Shown: positions 7,674 through 17,296, numbered from the stretch's first letter. The stretch is 50,505 nucleotides of DNA from JAGOMX01 sp041738135 (GCA_041738135.1 JBGSQK010000061.1:1-50505), one strand, 5' to 3'. Numbers and translations are program-made. The notes: generated from the sequence alone by a model not told the origin.

Positions 7674-8369
7674 ATGAATCTAGACAGTTTTGAGATTAAT
7701 AAAATATTATGCGCCGTGTTGCTAGCTTTGCTGATCGGTATGATTTCAGCAAAAGTATCAGATATGCTCGTGGATCCACAAAAAATTGCACAAAGTGTTT
7801 ACATCGTGGAAGGCGTAGAAACAGTTGCAACCGCTGGTGGTGTTGCGGCTCCTACAGGACCGGAACCTATTGAACCATTGCTGGCGAAGGCAGATATTGA
7901 GCGCGGTAAAGTGGTTGCTAAAAAATGTGCCCAGTGCCATACCTTTGAAAAGGGCGGGGCCAATAAAATTGGACCTAATCTATATGCTATTGTAGGCGAA
8001 AAAGTTGGCGAAGTTGCAGGCTATACATTTTCAAAGGCGATGAGCACCTTTGGTGGTGTTTGGTCAATCCAAAGGCTTGCGGAATATTTGTATAAACCTG
8101 CGGCATATGTAAAAGGAACGAAAATGTCCTTTGCCGGTTTGACCAATGGCCAGGAGCGTGCGGATGTGATAGCTTATCTCAATTCATTGAGCGATTCACC
8201 ACAACCATTGCCAGTGGCGGCAGAGCCGGCAAAAGCACCTGAGGGTGAGGCGGCGGCAAAGCCAGAAGAAGATAAAGCTACACCCGAGACTGCTAAACCA
8301 GCTGAAAAAAAATCGGATATTCCTATAAAGTCAGACACTCCTAAAAAGGAAGATGCTGCTAAAAAATGA
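7674..8369 (+). CDS. membrane-anchored class I cytochrome c (CycM-like)
   Basis: This 231-residue protein has an uncleaved N-terminal helix (about 10-27), a short linker, then a cytochrome c domain with CAQCH at 85-89 binding haem and Met151 (GTKMSFAG) as the sixth ligand. The C-terminal 55 residues are a low-complexity Pro/Ala/Glu/Lys tail (PAKAPEGEAAAKPEE...). Alphaproteobacterial CycM-type cytochromes carry electrons from the bc1 complex to a terminal oxidase on the periplasmic face. The tail is longer than usual and probably disordered. Only 22 bases separate it from yejA, so the two may be co-transcribed although functionally unrelated. Confidence 0.88.
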   Translation: MNLDSFEINKILCAVLLALLIGMISAKVSDMLVDPQKIAQSVYIVEGVETVATAGGVAAPTGPEPIEPLLAKADIERGKVVAKKCAQCHTFEKGGANKIGPNLYAIVGEKVGEVAGYTFSKAMSTFGGVWSIQRLAEYLYKPAAYVKGTKMSFAGLTNGQERADVIAYLNSLSDSPQPLPVAAEPAKAPEGEAAAKPEEDKATPETAKPAEKKSDIPIKSDTPKKEDAAKK

Positions 8370-8391
8370 AATTACGGTAGGGTAAAAATTA

Positions 8392-10209
8392 ATGAAGCCA
8401 TTTAATGCCATAGTTATAGCGCTATTATCCTGCCTTTTATCTAGCCAATCCACAGCGGAACAACCAAAAGGTCCGCAACATGGTCTGGAACTTTATGGTA
8501 GCCCGAAGTATCCCAAAGACTTCAAGCATTTTGAGTACGTGAATCCAGATGCCCCCAAGGGTGGGCAGCTGGTACTAGGTGGTTCTGGGACATTTGACAG
8601 CCTTAATCCTTTTGTTATTAAGGGCACACCTGCAGCGGGTATGTCTTCTTTATATCCATCCTATTTTTATGCAACACTTATGCAACATGCGGCTGACGAA
8701 CCATTAAGCACCTATGGCTATGTGGCTGATACAGTAGAGCTGGCTGACGATGGTAAGTCCATTACGTTTACCATACGAGAAGGCGCAAAGTTTCATGATG
8801 GTAGCCCCATAACGGCAGCTGACGTGGCTTTTTCCTTCAATACGCTGAAGGAAAAGGGTAACCCCTTTTACAAATCCTATTATCGTAAGGTCTTAAAAGT
8901 AGAAGCTCTGGGTACTCAAAAGGTACGTTTTGAGTTTACTGTTGCGGGCGACAAAGAGCTTCCTTTGATTGTTGGTGATATTCCCATTTTATCAAAAGCC
9001 TATTATGCAAAGCATGATTTCAATAAGTCAGATATAATTGTTCCTATGGGTAGTGGCCCATACGAGATATCAGACGTGGATGCTGGAAAATCAATCACTT
9101 ACAAACGTCTTAAAAACTGGTGGGGCGCTGATTTACCAGTCAACAAGGGTCGTTATAATTTTGATACCATAAAGATAATTTATTTCCGCGATTCAACCGT
9201 TGCTTTAGAGGCTTTTAAGGCAGGGGATGTAAACTTTAGAGTCGAAAACACCGCCAAAAATTGGGTTACCAGTTACGATTCTCCAGCTTTTAAAAGTGGT
9301 GAGTATGTGAAAGAAGAAATAATCCATACCATGCCATCGGGAATGACAGGTTTAATATTCAATATCAGAAAACCCATATTCCAAGATATCAACGTGCGCA
9401 AAGCTGTGGCCCTAGCATTTGATTTTGAGTGGGCCAATAAAAATCTATTTTATAACTTGTATCAGCGGCATAACAGTTATTTTTCTAATTGTGAGCTTGC
9501 TTCGAGCGGTCTTCCGCAGAGTGAGGAACTCAAGATTTTAGAACCTTTCAAGGCGCAACTGCCAGCAGAAGTATTTACGCAACAATTCAAAATGCCGGTG
9601 AATAATGGCACTTCAGGTATTCGCAATCAGCTGCGAAAGGCCAAAGAATTGTTGCAAGCAGCAGGCTGGGACGTAAAAGATGGTGAACTTGTGAACAAGA
9701 AGACAGGTGAGCCTTTTGATTTTGAGATACTCATTGTGCAAGCTGAGCTTGCCAGGGTCATTAATGGCTTTGTGCAGAATTTGCGTACATTGGGCATCAA
9801 TGCCAATATTCGCGTGGTTGATACGGCCCAGTATGAGGAACGAATCAATTCTTTTGATTACGACACCATCTGGGGTGGTTTTGGGCAATCCATTACGCCG
9901 GGAAATGAGCAAGCGGAGTATTTTAGCTCAAAAGCCGCTGATGCTATGGGTAGCAAAAATTACATAGGTATTAAGAATCCTGTGGTGGATGTGCTTGTGG
10001 AAGACATCATTCATGCCGAAGATAGGGAAAGTTTAAAGGCATACGTGCATGCCTTGGATAGGGTGTTGCTTTGGAATTATTATATGGTGCCAGGCTATTA
10101 TCTAGGTGCATATTGGATCGCTTACTGGAGTGATATCAAACACCCAAAAGTGATGCCAAAGTATGGGCTAGATATGGACTCATGGTGGCATGAAGAAAAG
10201 AGTAAGTGA
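8392..10209 (+). CDS. yejA: peptide ABC transporter substrate-binding protein YejA
   Basis: This 605-residue family 5 extracellular solute-binding protein has a Sec signal peptide (1-22, cut after STA). The opening HGLELYGSPKYPKDFKHF and the block NPDAPKGGQLVLGGSGTFDSLNPF are characteristic of YejA. It binds peptides in the periplasm and hands them to YejBE. In enterobacteria the system takes up microcin C, and in Brucella it supports resistance to antimicrobial peptides and intracellular survival. The stop overlaps the start of yejB (TGATG). It is first in the complete yejABEF set. Confidence 0.95.
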   Translation: MKPFNAIVIALLSCLLSSQSTAEQPKGPQHGLELYGSPKYPKDFKHFEYVNPDAPKGGQLVLGGSGTFDSLNPFVIKGTPAAGMSSLYPSYFYATLMQHAADEPLSTYGYVADTVELADDGKSITFTIREGAKFHDGSPITAADVAFSFNTLKEKGNPFYKSYYRKVLKVEALGTQKVRFEFTVAGDKELPLIVGDIPILSKAYYAKHDFNKSDIIVPMGSGPYEISDVDAGKSITYKRLKNWWGADLPVNKGRYNFDTIKIIYFRDSTVALEAFKAGDVNFRVENTAKNWVTSYDSPAFKSGEYVKEEIIHTMPSGMTGLIFNIRKPIFQDINVRKAVALAFDFEWANKNLFYNLYQRHNSYFSNCELASSGLPQSEELKILEPFKAQLPAEVFTQQFKMPVNNGTSGIRNQLRKAKELLQAAGWDVKDGELVNKKTGEPFDFEILIVQAELARVINGFVQNLRTLGINANIRVVDTAQYEERINSFDYDTIWGGFGQSITPGNEQAEYFSSKAADAMGSKNYIGIKNPVVDVLVEDIIHAEDRESLKAYVHALDRVLLWNYYMVPGYYLGAYWIAYWSDIKHPKVMPKYGLDMDSWWHEEKSK

Positions 10210-11321
10210 TGGCAAACTATTTACTCAGAAGACTGCTTCTAATCATTCCCACCATTTTTGGCATATTACTTATTAACTTCGTTATCATTCAAGCAGCACC
10301 TGGTGGCCCAGTGGAGCAGATGATTGCCAAGATAAAGGGCACATCTGTGGATGCAACCGCACGTATTTCCGGAGGCAGTGGTGAGGGTGCTTCGGGCATG
10401 TCAGGTATGAATGATGTGTCGGCTGCTGGCATGGAAAGTAAGTATCGAGGCGCAAGAGGTTTAGACCCTGAGTTTATAGCTCAGCTCGAGAAGTTGTATG
10501 GATTTGATAAACCTGCTTATGAACGTTTTTGGATCATGATCAAGAACTACATCACATTTGATTTTGGTGACAGCTATTTCAAAGACCAGAAAGTGGTTGA
10601 TCTCATCATGGAAAAACTACCTGTCTCCATATCTTTGGGCCTTTGGACCACATTGTTGATCTATTTCATCTCAATTCCTTTGGGTATTAAAAAGGCCGTA
10701 CGTGATGGCTCCTCATTTGATGTGTGGTCCAGCAGTGTAATCATTATCGGCTATGCCATACCGGGTTTTCTGTTTGCCATCATGCTGATCGTTCTTTTTG
10801 CTGGCGGCAGTTTTTGGAAAATTTTCCCATTACGAGGTTTAGTGTCCGATAATTGGCAGGATTTAAGCACGTTGGGTATGGTTGGTGATTATTTCTGGCA
10901 TATGGTGCTGCCCATTTCATCTCTGGTTATTAGTGGATTTGCTAGTCTGACTTTGCTAACGAAGAACTCCTTTGTGGAAGAAATCAATAAACAGTATGTT
11001 CTAACGGCTCGTGCAAAAGGTCTGGCTGAAAACCAAGTGCTTTATGGTCACATATTCCGCAATGCCATGTTGATCGTGATTGGTAGCCTGCCGGCAGCTT
11101 TCATCGGAATTCTCTTCACAGGCGCGTTGCTGGTGGAGGTAATCTTTTCGCTGGATGGTATGGGGTTGCTGGGTTTTGAAGCGGCTATTTCCAGGGACTA
11201 TCCGGTGCTGTTTGGCAGCTTGTTTATCTTTACTTTGATCGGTTTGGTGGTTAATTTAATTGGCGATTTGACGTATATGTTTGTCGATCCTCGTATCGAT
11301 TTTGCTAAGCGTCAGGGGTGA
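10209..11321 (+). CDS. yejB: peptide ABC transporter permease YejB
   Basis: This 370-residue inner-membrane permease begins with one helix (LLLIIPTIFGILLINFVII). A loop insert of about 100 residues follows, then the binding-protein-dependent permease domain with its EAA-type loop (VLTARAKGLAENQVLYGHIFRNA). The insert GGSGEGASGMSGMNDV is typical of YejB. I prefer the ATG at 10209, which overlaps the yejA stop as TGATG, over the in-frame GTG one codon upstream. It forms the channel with YejE. Confidence 0.95.
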   Translation: MANYLLRRLLLIIPTIFGILLINFVIIQAAPGGPVEQMIAKIKGTSVDATARISGGSGEGASGMSGMNDVSAAGMESKYRGARGLDPEFIAQLEKLYGFDKPAYERFWIMIKNYITFDFGDSYFKDQKVVDLIMEKLPVSISLGLWTTLLIYFISIPLGIKKAVRDGSSFDVWSSSVIIIGYAIPGFLFAIMLIVLFAGGSFWKIFPLRGLVSDNWQDLSTLGMVGDYFWHMVLPISSLVISGFASLTLLTKNSFVEEINKQYVLTARAKGLAENQVLYGHIFRNAMLIVIGSLPAAFIGILFTGALLVEVIFSLDGMGLLGFEAAISRDYPVLFGSLFIFTLIGLVVNLIGDLTYMFVDPRIDFAKRQG

Positions 11322-11326
11322 GATAA

Positions 11327-12349
11327 GTGTTCAGCCCACTGACCATAAAGAGATTAAAGCATTTTCAATCCAACAAGCGTGGTTATTGGTCGTTTTGGAT
11401 CTTTTTAGCACTCTTTATTCTGACCATGGGTGCTGAGTTTATTTCAAACGATAAGCCTATTTTTGTTTCCTACAATGACCATTGGTATGTGCCTGTATTT
11501 GTTTCCTATCCTGAAACGGACTTTGGGGGAGATTTTCAAACGGAGGCCAATTATCGCGACCCGGTGGTGGCAGACCTCATCAATCAAAAGGGCTTTATGA
11601 TATGGCCCTTAAATCGCTATAGTTATAACACCATCAACTATGATCTGACTGTGCCAGCGCCGTCTCCACCCACAAGAGAGAATTGGCTTGGAACCGATGA
11701 CCAGGGTCGTGATGTATTTGCCAGACTCATTTATGGGTTCCGCATATCAGTGCTCTTTGGCCTCATTATAACATTTTTCAGCTCGGTAATTGGAGTTGCT
11801 GCTGGTGCCGTACAGGGCTATTTTGGCGGCACGATTGATATCGTCTTCCAACGATTTATCGAAATTTGGTCGGGGCTGCCGGTTTTATTCCTACTGATTA
11901 TCATGGGTAGTCTGGTAGAGCCCAATTTTTGGTGGCTGCTGGGTTTGATGCTGCTATTCAGTTGGATGGCTTTGGTCAGCGTAGTGCGCGTTGAATTTTT
12001 GCGGGCTCGTAACTTTGAGTATGTGAAAGCTGCCCGTGCCATGGGGTTGCCTACTCCAATTATCATGTTCAGGCATGTACTGCCCAACGCTATGGTTGCA
12101 ACACTCACCTATATGCCTTTTATCCTCAATGGTTCCATAACGACGTTAACTTCTCTCGATTTTCTAGGGTTTGGTTTACCTCCTGGTTCAGCTTCGTTAG
12201 GTGAGATGTTGGCGCAAGGTAAGAACAATTTGCATGCACCTTGGTTGGGTATCACGGCATTTATTGTTATTGCAACTTTATTGAGCCTTCTTGTGTTTAT
12301 TGGAGAAGGGGTCCGTGATGCGTTTGATCCCAGAAAGTCAAGGCGATGA
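11327..12349 (+). CDS. yejE: peptide ABC transporter permease YejE
   Basis: This 340-residue permease of the OppC type has an N-terminal helix (about 23-42) and a periplasmic stretch with the conserved NWLGTDDQGRDVFARLIYGF entry. The membrane domain carries the EAA loop (VKAARAMGLPTPIIMFRHVLPNAM) that contacts the ATPase. The start is GTG, five bases after yejB, with AGGGGTGAG upstream. Its end overlaps the yejF start by four bases (ATGA). Confidence 0.95.
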   Translation: MFSPLTIKRLKHFQSNKRGYWSFWIFLALFILTMGAEFISNDKPIFVSYNDHWYVPVFVSYPETDFGGDFQTEANYRDPVVADLINQKGFMIWPLNRYSYNTINYDLTVPAPSPPTRENWLGTDDQGRDVFARLIYGFRISVLFGLIITFFSSVIGVAAGAVQGYFGGTIDIVFQRFIEIWSGLPVLFLLIIMGSLVEPNFWWLLGLMLLFSWMALVSVVRVEFLRARNFEYVKAARAMGLPTPIIMFRHVLPNAMVATLTYMPFILNGSITTLTSLDFLGFGLPPGSASLGEMLAQGKNNLHAPWLGITAFIVIATLLSLLVFIGEGVRDAFDPRKSRR

Positions 12350-13941
12350 GCAAAGACATCATATTAAAAGTCGAAGAACTTTCTGTTTCTTTTGGCGAGT
12401 CGCTGGCCGTTAATAAGGTGAGTTTTGACGTTAAACGGGGGGAAACGGTTGCTTTAGTGGGGGAGAGCGGCTCCGGTAAAAGCGTCTCTGCTTTGTCCAT
12501 ATTGAAATTGCTACCCTATCCTTATGCGCATCATCCGAGCGGACAGATACTGTTTGAAGGGCAGGATGTTTTGAAGATGTCGGCGGAGCAAGTCAGGAGC
12601 ATTAGGGGTGGCAGTATTGCCATGATCTTCCAAGAACCTATGACCTCATTGAATCCTTTGCATACGGTTGAAAAGCAGATCTCTGAATCACTGTTTATTC
12701 ATAAAGGTCTTACGAACCACCAGGCTCATGAACGCTGTCTTGAGCTATTGAAGCTGGTGGGGTTTGCTGAGCCTGAATCAAAACTCATTGCTTATCCCCA
12801 TCAATTATCAGGTGGGCAAAGACAGAGGGTTATGATCGCCATGGCGCTGGCTGGTGATCCCGAACTCCTTATTGCCGATGAACCGACAACGGCTTTAGAT
12901 GTAACGACCCAAGCCCAGATATTGGCGTTGCTTAAGGATATTCAAAAAAAGCTCAATATGTCATTGCTATTGATCACCCATGATTTGGGGATCGTTAAGC
13001 ATATGTCAGATCGGGTATTTGTAATGTGTAATGGCGTGGTTCGTGAGTCAGGCAATACGAATGATGTGCTTACAAAGCCGGTGGATTCCTACACAAAAAT
13101 GCTGCTCTCTGCAGAGCCCAAAGGTAAACCTCAAACGGTTTCGGTAGATGCTCAAACTATCGTATCAGCGGAGCATATCACCGTTGGTTTTCCCATCAAC
13201 AAAGGACTCTTTCGTTCAAAAGCAGGTGAGTTTATTGCTGTGAATGACATATCCTTTTCCATCCGCCAGGGCGAAACATTGGGCGTAGTGGGCGAAAGCG
13301 GTTCTGGAAAAACGACGCTGGCTATGGCTTTGTTAAAACTACAGGAAAGCAAGGGGCATATTAATTTATTAGGTCAAAGTCTCGACGGCCTTTCAAACCG
13401 TGAGCTACGACCCCATAGGCGGCAAATGCAAGTAGTCTTTCAAGATCCGGTGGGATCTTTAAGTCCCCGCATGTCTATTTCGCAGATTATAGGGGAAGGC
13501 GTCAAGCTCCATGGCATCGCTAAAACCATTGATGAGATTGACGATCACGTGCAGGTGGCGTTGCAGGAAGTGGGTCTTAATCCAAACGTAAAAGATCGCT
13601 ACCCACACGAATTCTCAGGCGGCCAACGGCAAAGAATTGCCATAGCTCGTGCCTTAGTTATGCGACCAAAGCTATTGGTGTTAGACGAGCCCACATCTGC
13701 ATTGGACAGGGCTGTGCAAGCAGAAGTCATCGATTTGTTGAGGAATCTGCAAAATACCCATAATCTGGCCTATTTGTTTATCAGCCACGACTTAAAGGTA
13801 GTGCGGGCTATGAGCCATCGTATCTATGTGATGCTGAATGGGCAGGTGGTAGAGCAAGGCGAAACCGAGAAAATTTTCACCAATCCCCAACATGCTTATA
13901 CGCAAAAGTTGCTGTCAGCGGCTTTTGATATGAGGCTGTAG
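12346..13941 (+). CDS. yejF: peptide ABC transporter ATP-binding protein YejF (double ATPase)
   Basis: This 531-residue protein holds two full ABC ATPase domains fused in tandem. The Walker A motifs are GESGSGKS at 39-46 and GESGSGKT at about 316-323. The signature motifs are LSGGQRQRVMIAMAL and FSGGQRQRIAIARAL. Walker B reads LLIADEP and LLVLDEP, and both halves have their switch His (THDLG, SHDLK). Both sites look competent. It powers YejBE and closes the operon; tandem palindromes with terminator potential follow 16 bases later. Confidence 0.95.
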   Translation: MSKDIILKVEELSVSFGESLAVNKVSFDVKRGETVALVGESGSGKSVSALSILKLLPYPYAHHPSGQILFEGQDVLKMSAEQVRSIRGGSIAMIFQEPMTSLNPLHTVEKQISESLFIHKGLTNHQAHERCLELLKLVGFAEPESKLIAYPHQLSGGQRQRVMIAMALAGDPELLIADEPTTALDVTTQAQILALLKDIQKKLNMSLLLITHDLGIVKHMSDRVFVMCNGVVRESGNTNDVLTKPVDSYTKMLLSAEPKGKPQTVSVDAQTIVSAEHITVGFPINKGLFRSKAGEFIAVNDISFSIRQGETLGVVGESGSGKTTLAMALLKLQESKGHINLLGQSLDGLSNRELRPHRRQMQVVFQDPVGSLSPRMSISQIIGEGVKLHGIAKTIDEIDDHVQVALQEVGLNPNVKDRYPHEFSGGQRQRIAIARALVMRPKLLVLDEPTSALDRAVQAEVIDLLRNLQNTHNLAYLFISHDLKVVRAMSHRIYVMLNGQVVEQGETEKIFTNPQHAYTQKLLSAAFDMRL

Positions 13942-13957
13942 CGAGACAGCAGTTCTT

Positions 13958-14028
13958 GAAAATCATATAGAGCTCTATATGATTTTCATATAGTGTCCTA
14001 TAAGAAAATCATATAGTCGACTATATGA
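13958..14028. terminator. tandem perfect palindromes between convergent yejF and mscS
   Basis: A perfect 30-bp palindrome (13958-13987; half GAAAATCATATAGAG) is followed by a second perfect 20-bp palindrome (14009-14028; half TCATATAGTC). The 13-mer GAAAATCATATAG occurs at 13958-13970 and 14004-14016 and in inverse form at 13975-13987. Flanking A/T runs on both sides would allow bidirectional termination of the convergent genes. The sequence identity between the two hairpins is more than a terminator needs. Confidence 0.55.
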
Positions 14029-14074
14029 AAAACACACATTTTCCCCATTTTCAGCGGAAATGTTTAGTTACCCC

Positions 14075-15358
14075 TTATTTCACGCCTTTGGCCTGCTTCT
14101 TCGAATAATCCGGATAAGACTGGGCCATTTCGATGTTGTTTTCTTTGAGCGCTACCCAAGCAGCCATTAGAATGTTGTGCTTAATTTCTGTAGTAAGGGC
14201 GGTAGCTCCGTCAACCCAGCACCTAATATCGAATTTTACACCGGTATCGGTGAATTCACTGATGAGGCACGAGGGCTCAGGGGTTTGTATGATCTCGGCA
14301 TCTTTTACAAGGATGGCTTCAATTAATTTTTGAACTAACTCCAAATCTGATCCAAAAGCTACGGCAAAAGAAATGCGCATTTGAATCTTAGATGTTTCGT
14401 AGGACCAGTTATGCACTTTTTCGGTCACCATGGATTCATTCGGAATCAGGATGTTTTTGCCTTCGGATGTGAAGATGGATACATAGCGGGCATTTAAGTG
14501 GTCAACCACGCCGCGTACGCCATCGACTTCTAAAGTGTCCCCTGGCTTGATGGATTTATCTAGCAGTAGAATGATGCCCGAAATAAAGTTTGCAAATACC
14601 CGCTGTAAACCAATACCAAGTCCCAAACCTAAGGCTCCTGAAAAGACTGTCAGTAAGGTTACATCGATGCCGAGCATCATAAGCCCGATTAGCCCGGCCA
14701 GGGTGAATAGGCCGATCCTGCTGAGCTTTGTGTAAAGCACCTTATAGGACGGAGATATGGTTTTGGCAGAGGTAATATGCTTTTTGGAAATCTCTGATAG
14801 AAACTGAGCAGCCCATAGCAGTATGGTAAAGATGATGGCTGCCTCGATCACAAACATCAGGCTGATATTAAATTCCGCAATGCACACATTGGCATTGCGC
14901 AGGAAATTAAATGTGGAAGAGCCATTTCCAAACAATGACAACAAAATGATGATCCACAAAACAAACGTAACAACCCGTGCCTGAGATGAATGGGCTGCTA
15001 AAGCAAATGAGGAACGTCCCAGCACCCAAATGGCTAGTAAAATGAGAACGAGAGTGATCAACCATGGATCTAAATTGAGCTGGGTAAGGATGGATTGCTC
15101 CGCCCAAACAATTGTCAGCATAAACACATAAAGACATAACTCATAAAACGTGATGACGTTGTTGTCTTTCAGCTTCTGGATAATAGAACTGCCATAATCG
15201 GGTATTTTTGCCGTGGCAAGCGCGAGTCTGTGGGCAATAATTATACCCAAGGTTACTGCAACCGCCTGGCCCAAAAATTCCCAGGTGTAGAGGTACTGTA
15301 TGCCCAAGTTATACAGCTGCGTCAGGTGTGAAAAAAGGTCTATACGGTTTTCAGGCAT
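14075..15358 (-). CDS. MscS-family mechanosensitive ion channel
   Basis: This 427-residue membrane protein has four to five N-terminal hydrophobic segments and then the MscS core. The core has the glycine-rich pore helix TVFSGALGLGLGIGLQRVFANFISGIILLLDKSIKPGD (quoted here only by its key GLGLGIGLQ and KSIKPGD blocks). The beta domain has GVRGVVDHLNARYVSIFT and IPNESMV, followed by the alpha/beta C-terminal domain. It opens under membrane tension to release solutes on hypo-osmotic shock. The extra N-terminal helices make it larger than E. coli MscS (286 residues), in line with YnaI/MscM-like relatives. It is transcribed alone, convergent with yejF. Confidence 0.92.
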   Translation of the reverse strand: MPENRIDLFSHLTQLYNLGIQYLYTWEFLGQAVAVTLGIIIAHRLALATAKIPDYGSSIIQKLKDNNVITFYELCLYVFMLTIVWAEQSILTQLNLDPWLITLVLILLAIWVLGRSSFALAAHSSQARVVTFVLWIIILLSLFGNGSSTFNFLRNANVCIAEFNISLMFVIEAAIIFTILLWAAQFLSEISKKHITSAKTISPSYKVLYTKLSRIGLFTLAGLIGLMMLGIDVTLLTVFSGALGLGLGIGLQRVFANFISGIILLLDKSIKPGDTLEVDGVRGVVDHLNARYVSIFTSEGKNILIPNESMVTEKVHNWSYETSKIQMRISFAVAFGSDLELVQKLIEAILVKDAEIIQTPEPSCLISEFTDTGVKFDIRCWVDGATALTTEIKHNILMAAWVALKENNIEMAQSYPDYSKKQAKGVK

Positions 15359-15436
15359 CTTGATTCCTCATTGATTCCCACATGATAACATAAGATTGAT
15401 CAATGGAATAGTTTGTTGGAAAAGGGTGGTTTCTCT

Positions 15437-16336
15437 TTATGATGTTTTCTTAATGAACCCATCAATAATCTCAGCCAATTCTGGCCCACAGTCTTCTTGG
15501 ACGAAGTGTCCACCATCCAGATTCTGATGGTCTTGACCTTGGGCGCCTTTGACATTTTCTTGTAAAATAAAATCAGCCCTGCCCAGGATTGGGTCTTTCT
15601 TACCAAAGGCGGTCAATAATGGAATGCCTGATTCACATAGCACCTTCCAAGCTATCCTGTTAGCCGGTATTGCCACATCATTTTCATCTGTGGGAACGAG
15701 CAATGGAAAGGCTCTTGCGCCTTTTTTGTATTTTTCGCTTGGAAATGGTGCGTTATAGGCAGCAATCACTTCTGGCTTTAAGGGTTTCACTGTTCCTCTT
15801 CCAACGATCGTGCCGATAGGGAATATGGGCGTATATTTTGCAAAGGCACGCCAAGCTTTAAAGGCTGCATTCGCAGGGCGATCGCCAATGGGCAGCATAC
15901 CATTACCAATAACTACCCGCTTGAACAACTCAGGCCTTTCGCCCACCAGACGCAAACCAATTAAAGATCCCCAGTCCTGAGCAAACAACGTCAAATCCTT
16001 AAGTTTATTTTTATCGATCCAGTTGTTCAGCCAATCCATATGTTTTTGATACGAGTAATCTTCAATCGCACCAGGTTTGTCCGACCGCCCAAAGCCAATA
16101 AAATCAGGCGCAATGGCCCGATATCCCTTGTTAGCCAAACCAGTAATTATATGACGATACAAAAATGACCAAGTGGGCTCCCCATGAAGGAGCAAAACTA
16201 TCTCTCCCTTTCCCGCCTCCACATGGGCCATGCGCAAACCATCAATGATATCTGTATAATGCGGCTCAAAATCGAAATCTGGCAAATTCTTGAAACATTC
16301 GTCAGGCGTACGTAAAATATCCATCGTTGGCACCAT
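15437..16336 (-). CDS. dhmA: haloalkane dehalogenase-like alpha/beta hydrolase (HLD-I type)
   Basis: This 299-residue enzyme has the full dehalogenase set. It shows HGEPTWSFLYR (oxyanion hole with Glu53 and Trp56), nucleophile Asp121 followed by halide-binding Trp122 (AQDWGS), a cap-domain Trp162 that could be the second halide ligand, catalytic acid Asp248 (GKKDPI) and His277 (GGHFVQED). Asp rather than Ser as nucleophile followed by Trp separates dehalogenases from esterases. The start region DILRTPDECFKNLPDFDFEP matches the DhlA/DhmA branch. An ATG four codons in (16324) is an equally good start. Reaction: hydrolysis of a C-halogen bond to alcohol and halide; the natural substrate is unknown. 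Cytosolic. Confidence 0.85.
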   Translation of the reverse strand: MVPTMDILRTPDECFKNLPDFDFEPHYTDIIDGLRMAHVEAGKGEIVLLLHGEPTWSFLYRHIITGLANKGYRAIAPDFIGFGRSDKPGAIEDYSYQKHMDWLNNWIDKNKLKDLTLFAQDWGSLIGLRLVGERPELFKRVVIGNGMLPIGDRPANAAFKAWRAFAKYTPIFPIGTIVGRGTVKPLKPEVIAAYNAPFPSEKYKKGARAFPLLVPTDENDVAIPANRIAWKVLCESGIPLLTAFGKKDPILGRADFILQENVKGAQGQDHQNLDGGHFVQEDCGPELAEIIDGFIKKTS

Positions 16337-16468
16337 TTATTGTGTTTACATTATGGTAGCGGGAATTGGTTAAATATCCGTAACCTATAAATCCTGAGCT
16401 CTTAAATTTACCCAAGTTGTTTGAGGAAACCTTTTTATTAACACGCCTTGCTTTCTAAACCGAAATAA

Positions 16469-17227
16469 TCAAAAGATATACCGCTTCATCCAGGCAGCCA
16501 GTACGGTTGCCACATACTCGGCGTCTTCTGGGTTGGTGAGCATGTGGTCGGCTCGGTCTAGGGCGATGAAACTTTTGGGGTGGCGGGCGGCTTTGTAGAG
16601 GATGCCGGCGTGATCGATGCTTACGGTCATATCGATGGGGGAGTGAAAGATCAGTAGGGCCTTTTGGAAGTTTTTGAGGATGTTTTCCAAATCGTATTTT
16701 TCGATGTCTTCAACAAAATCTTTGGTGATGGTGAGGTCTTGACCAGCCACATGTATGTCAGATTTACCTGCCACTTCAATAATGCCTAACTTGTCACAGA
16801 ATTGATGGCTAACGTGAGCGGGGTGGCTGGGTGCTCCAATGGTGGCTACAGCTCTAACCTCTGGGATGGATGCGGCAGCTGCAATAACGGCGGCGCCACC
16901 CAAACTGTGGCCGATGAGTAGTTTTGGCGCTGCATAATTTTGCCGCAGGAATTCTGCTGCGAATACTATATCGCTCACATTGGTACTGAAAGTGGTTTCG
17001 GAAAAATCGCCCTGACTGGCACCAAGGCCAGTGAAGTCAAAACGGAAGACAGCGATAGATTCTTTAGTAAGGGCTCGGCTGATGCGAGTGGTAGCCAGGG
17101 ATTCTTTTGATCCCGCAAAACCATGGGCGAATATGGCGTAGGCCTTCACGTCGCCTTCTGGCAGATCTAGACGTGCAGAAAGTTCAATGCCTTTTGCGTT
17201 CAAAAATGTTAACTTTAAAGTTGTCAT
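16469..17227 (-). CDS. alpha/beta hydrolase, OsmC-associated type
   Basis: This 252-residue serine hydrolase has the nucleophile elbow GHSLGG (Ser108), acid Asp199 (SPIDMTVS) and His228 (RADHMLT). The opening HGFAGSKESLATTRISRALTKE and FDFTGLGASQGDFSETTF are the hallmarks of hydrolases that in many bacteria are fused to or encoded beside an OsmC peroxiredoxin domain. No OsmC domain is present here, either fused or adjacent. It is cytosolic, with ester or thioester substrates likely but unknown. It is divergent from the first murJ, about 70 bases away. Confidence 0.82.
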   Translation of the reverse strand: MTTLKLTFLNAKGIELSARLDLPEGDVKAYAIFAHGFAGSKESLATTRISRALTKESIAVFRFDFTGLGASQGDFSETTFSTNVSDIVFAAEFLRQNYAAPKLLIGHSLGGAAVIAAAASIPEVRAVATIGAPSHPAHVSHQFCDKLGIIEVAGKSDIHVAGQDLTITKDFVEDIEKYDLENILKNFQKALLIFHSPIDMTVSIDHAGILYKAARHPKSFIALDRADHMLTNPEDAEYVATVLAAWMKRYIF

Positions 17228-17296
17228 AATTCTTTCCCCTATTCAATGGTACGAGAATTTGATAAAAAAACCATTAACTCTATTGAGAAAGAATGC

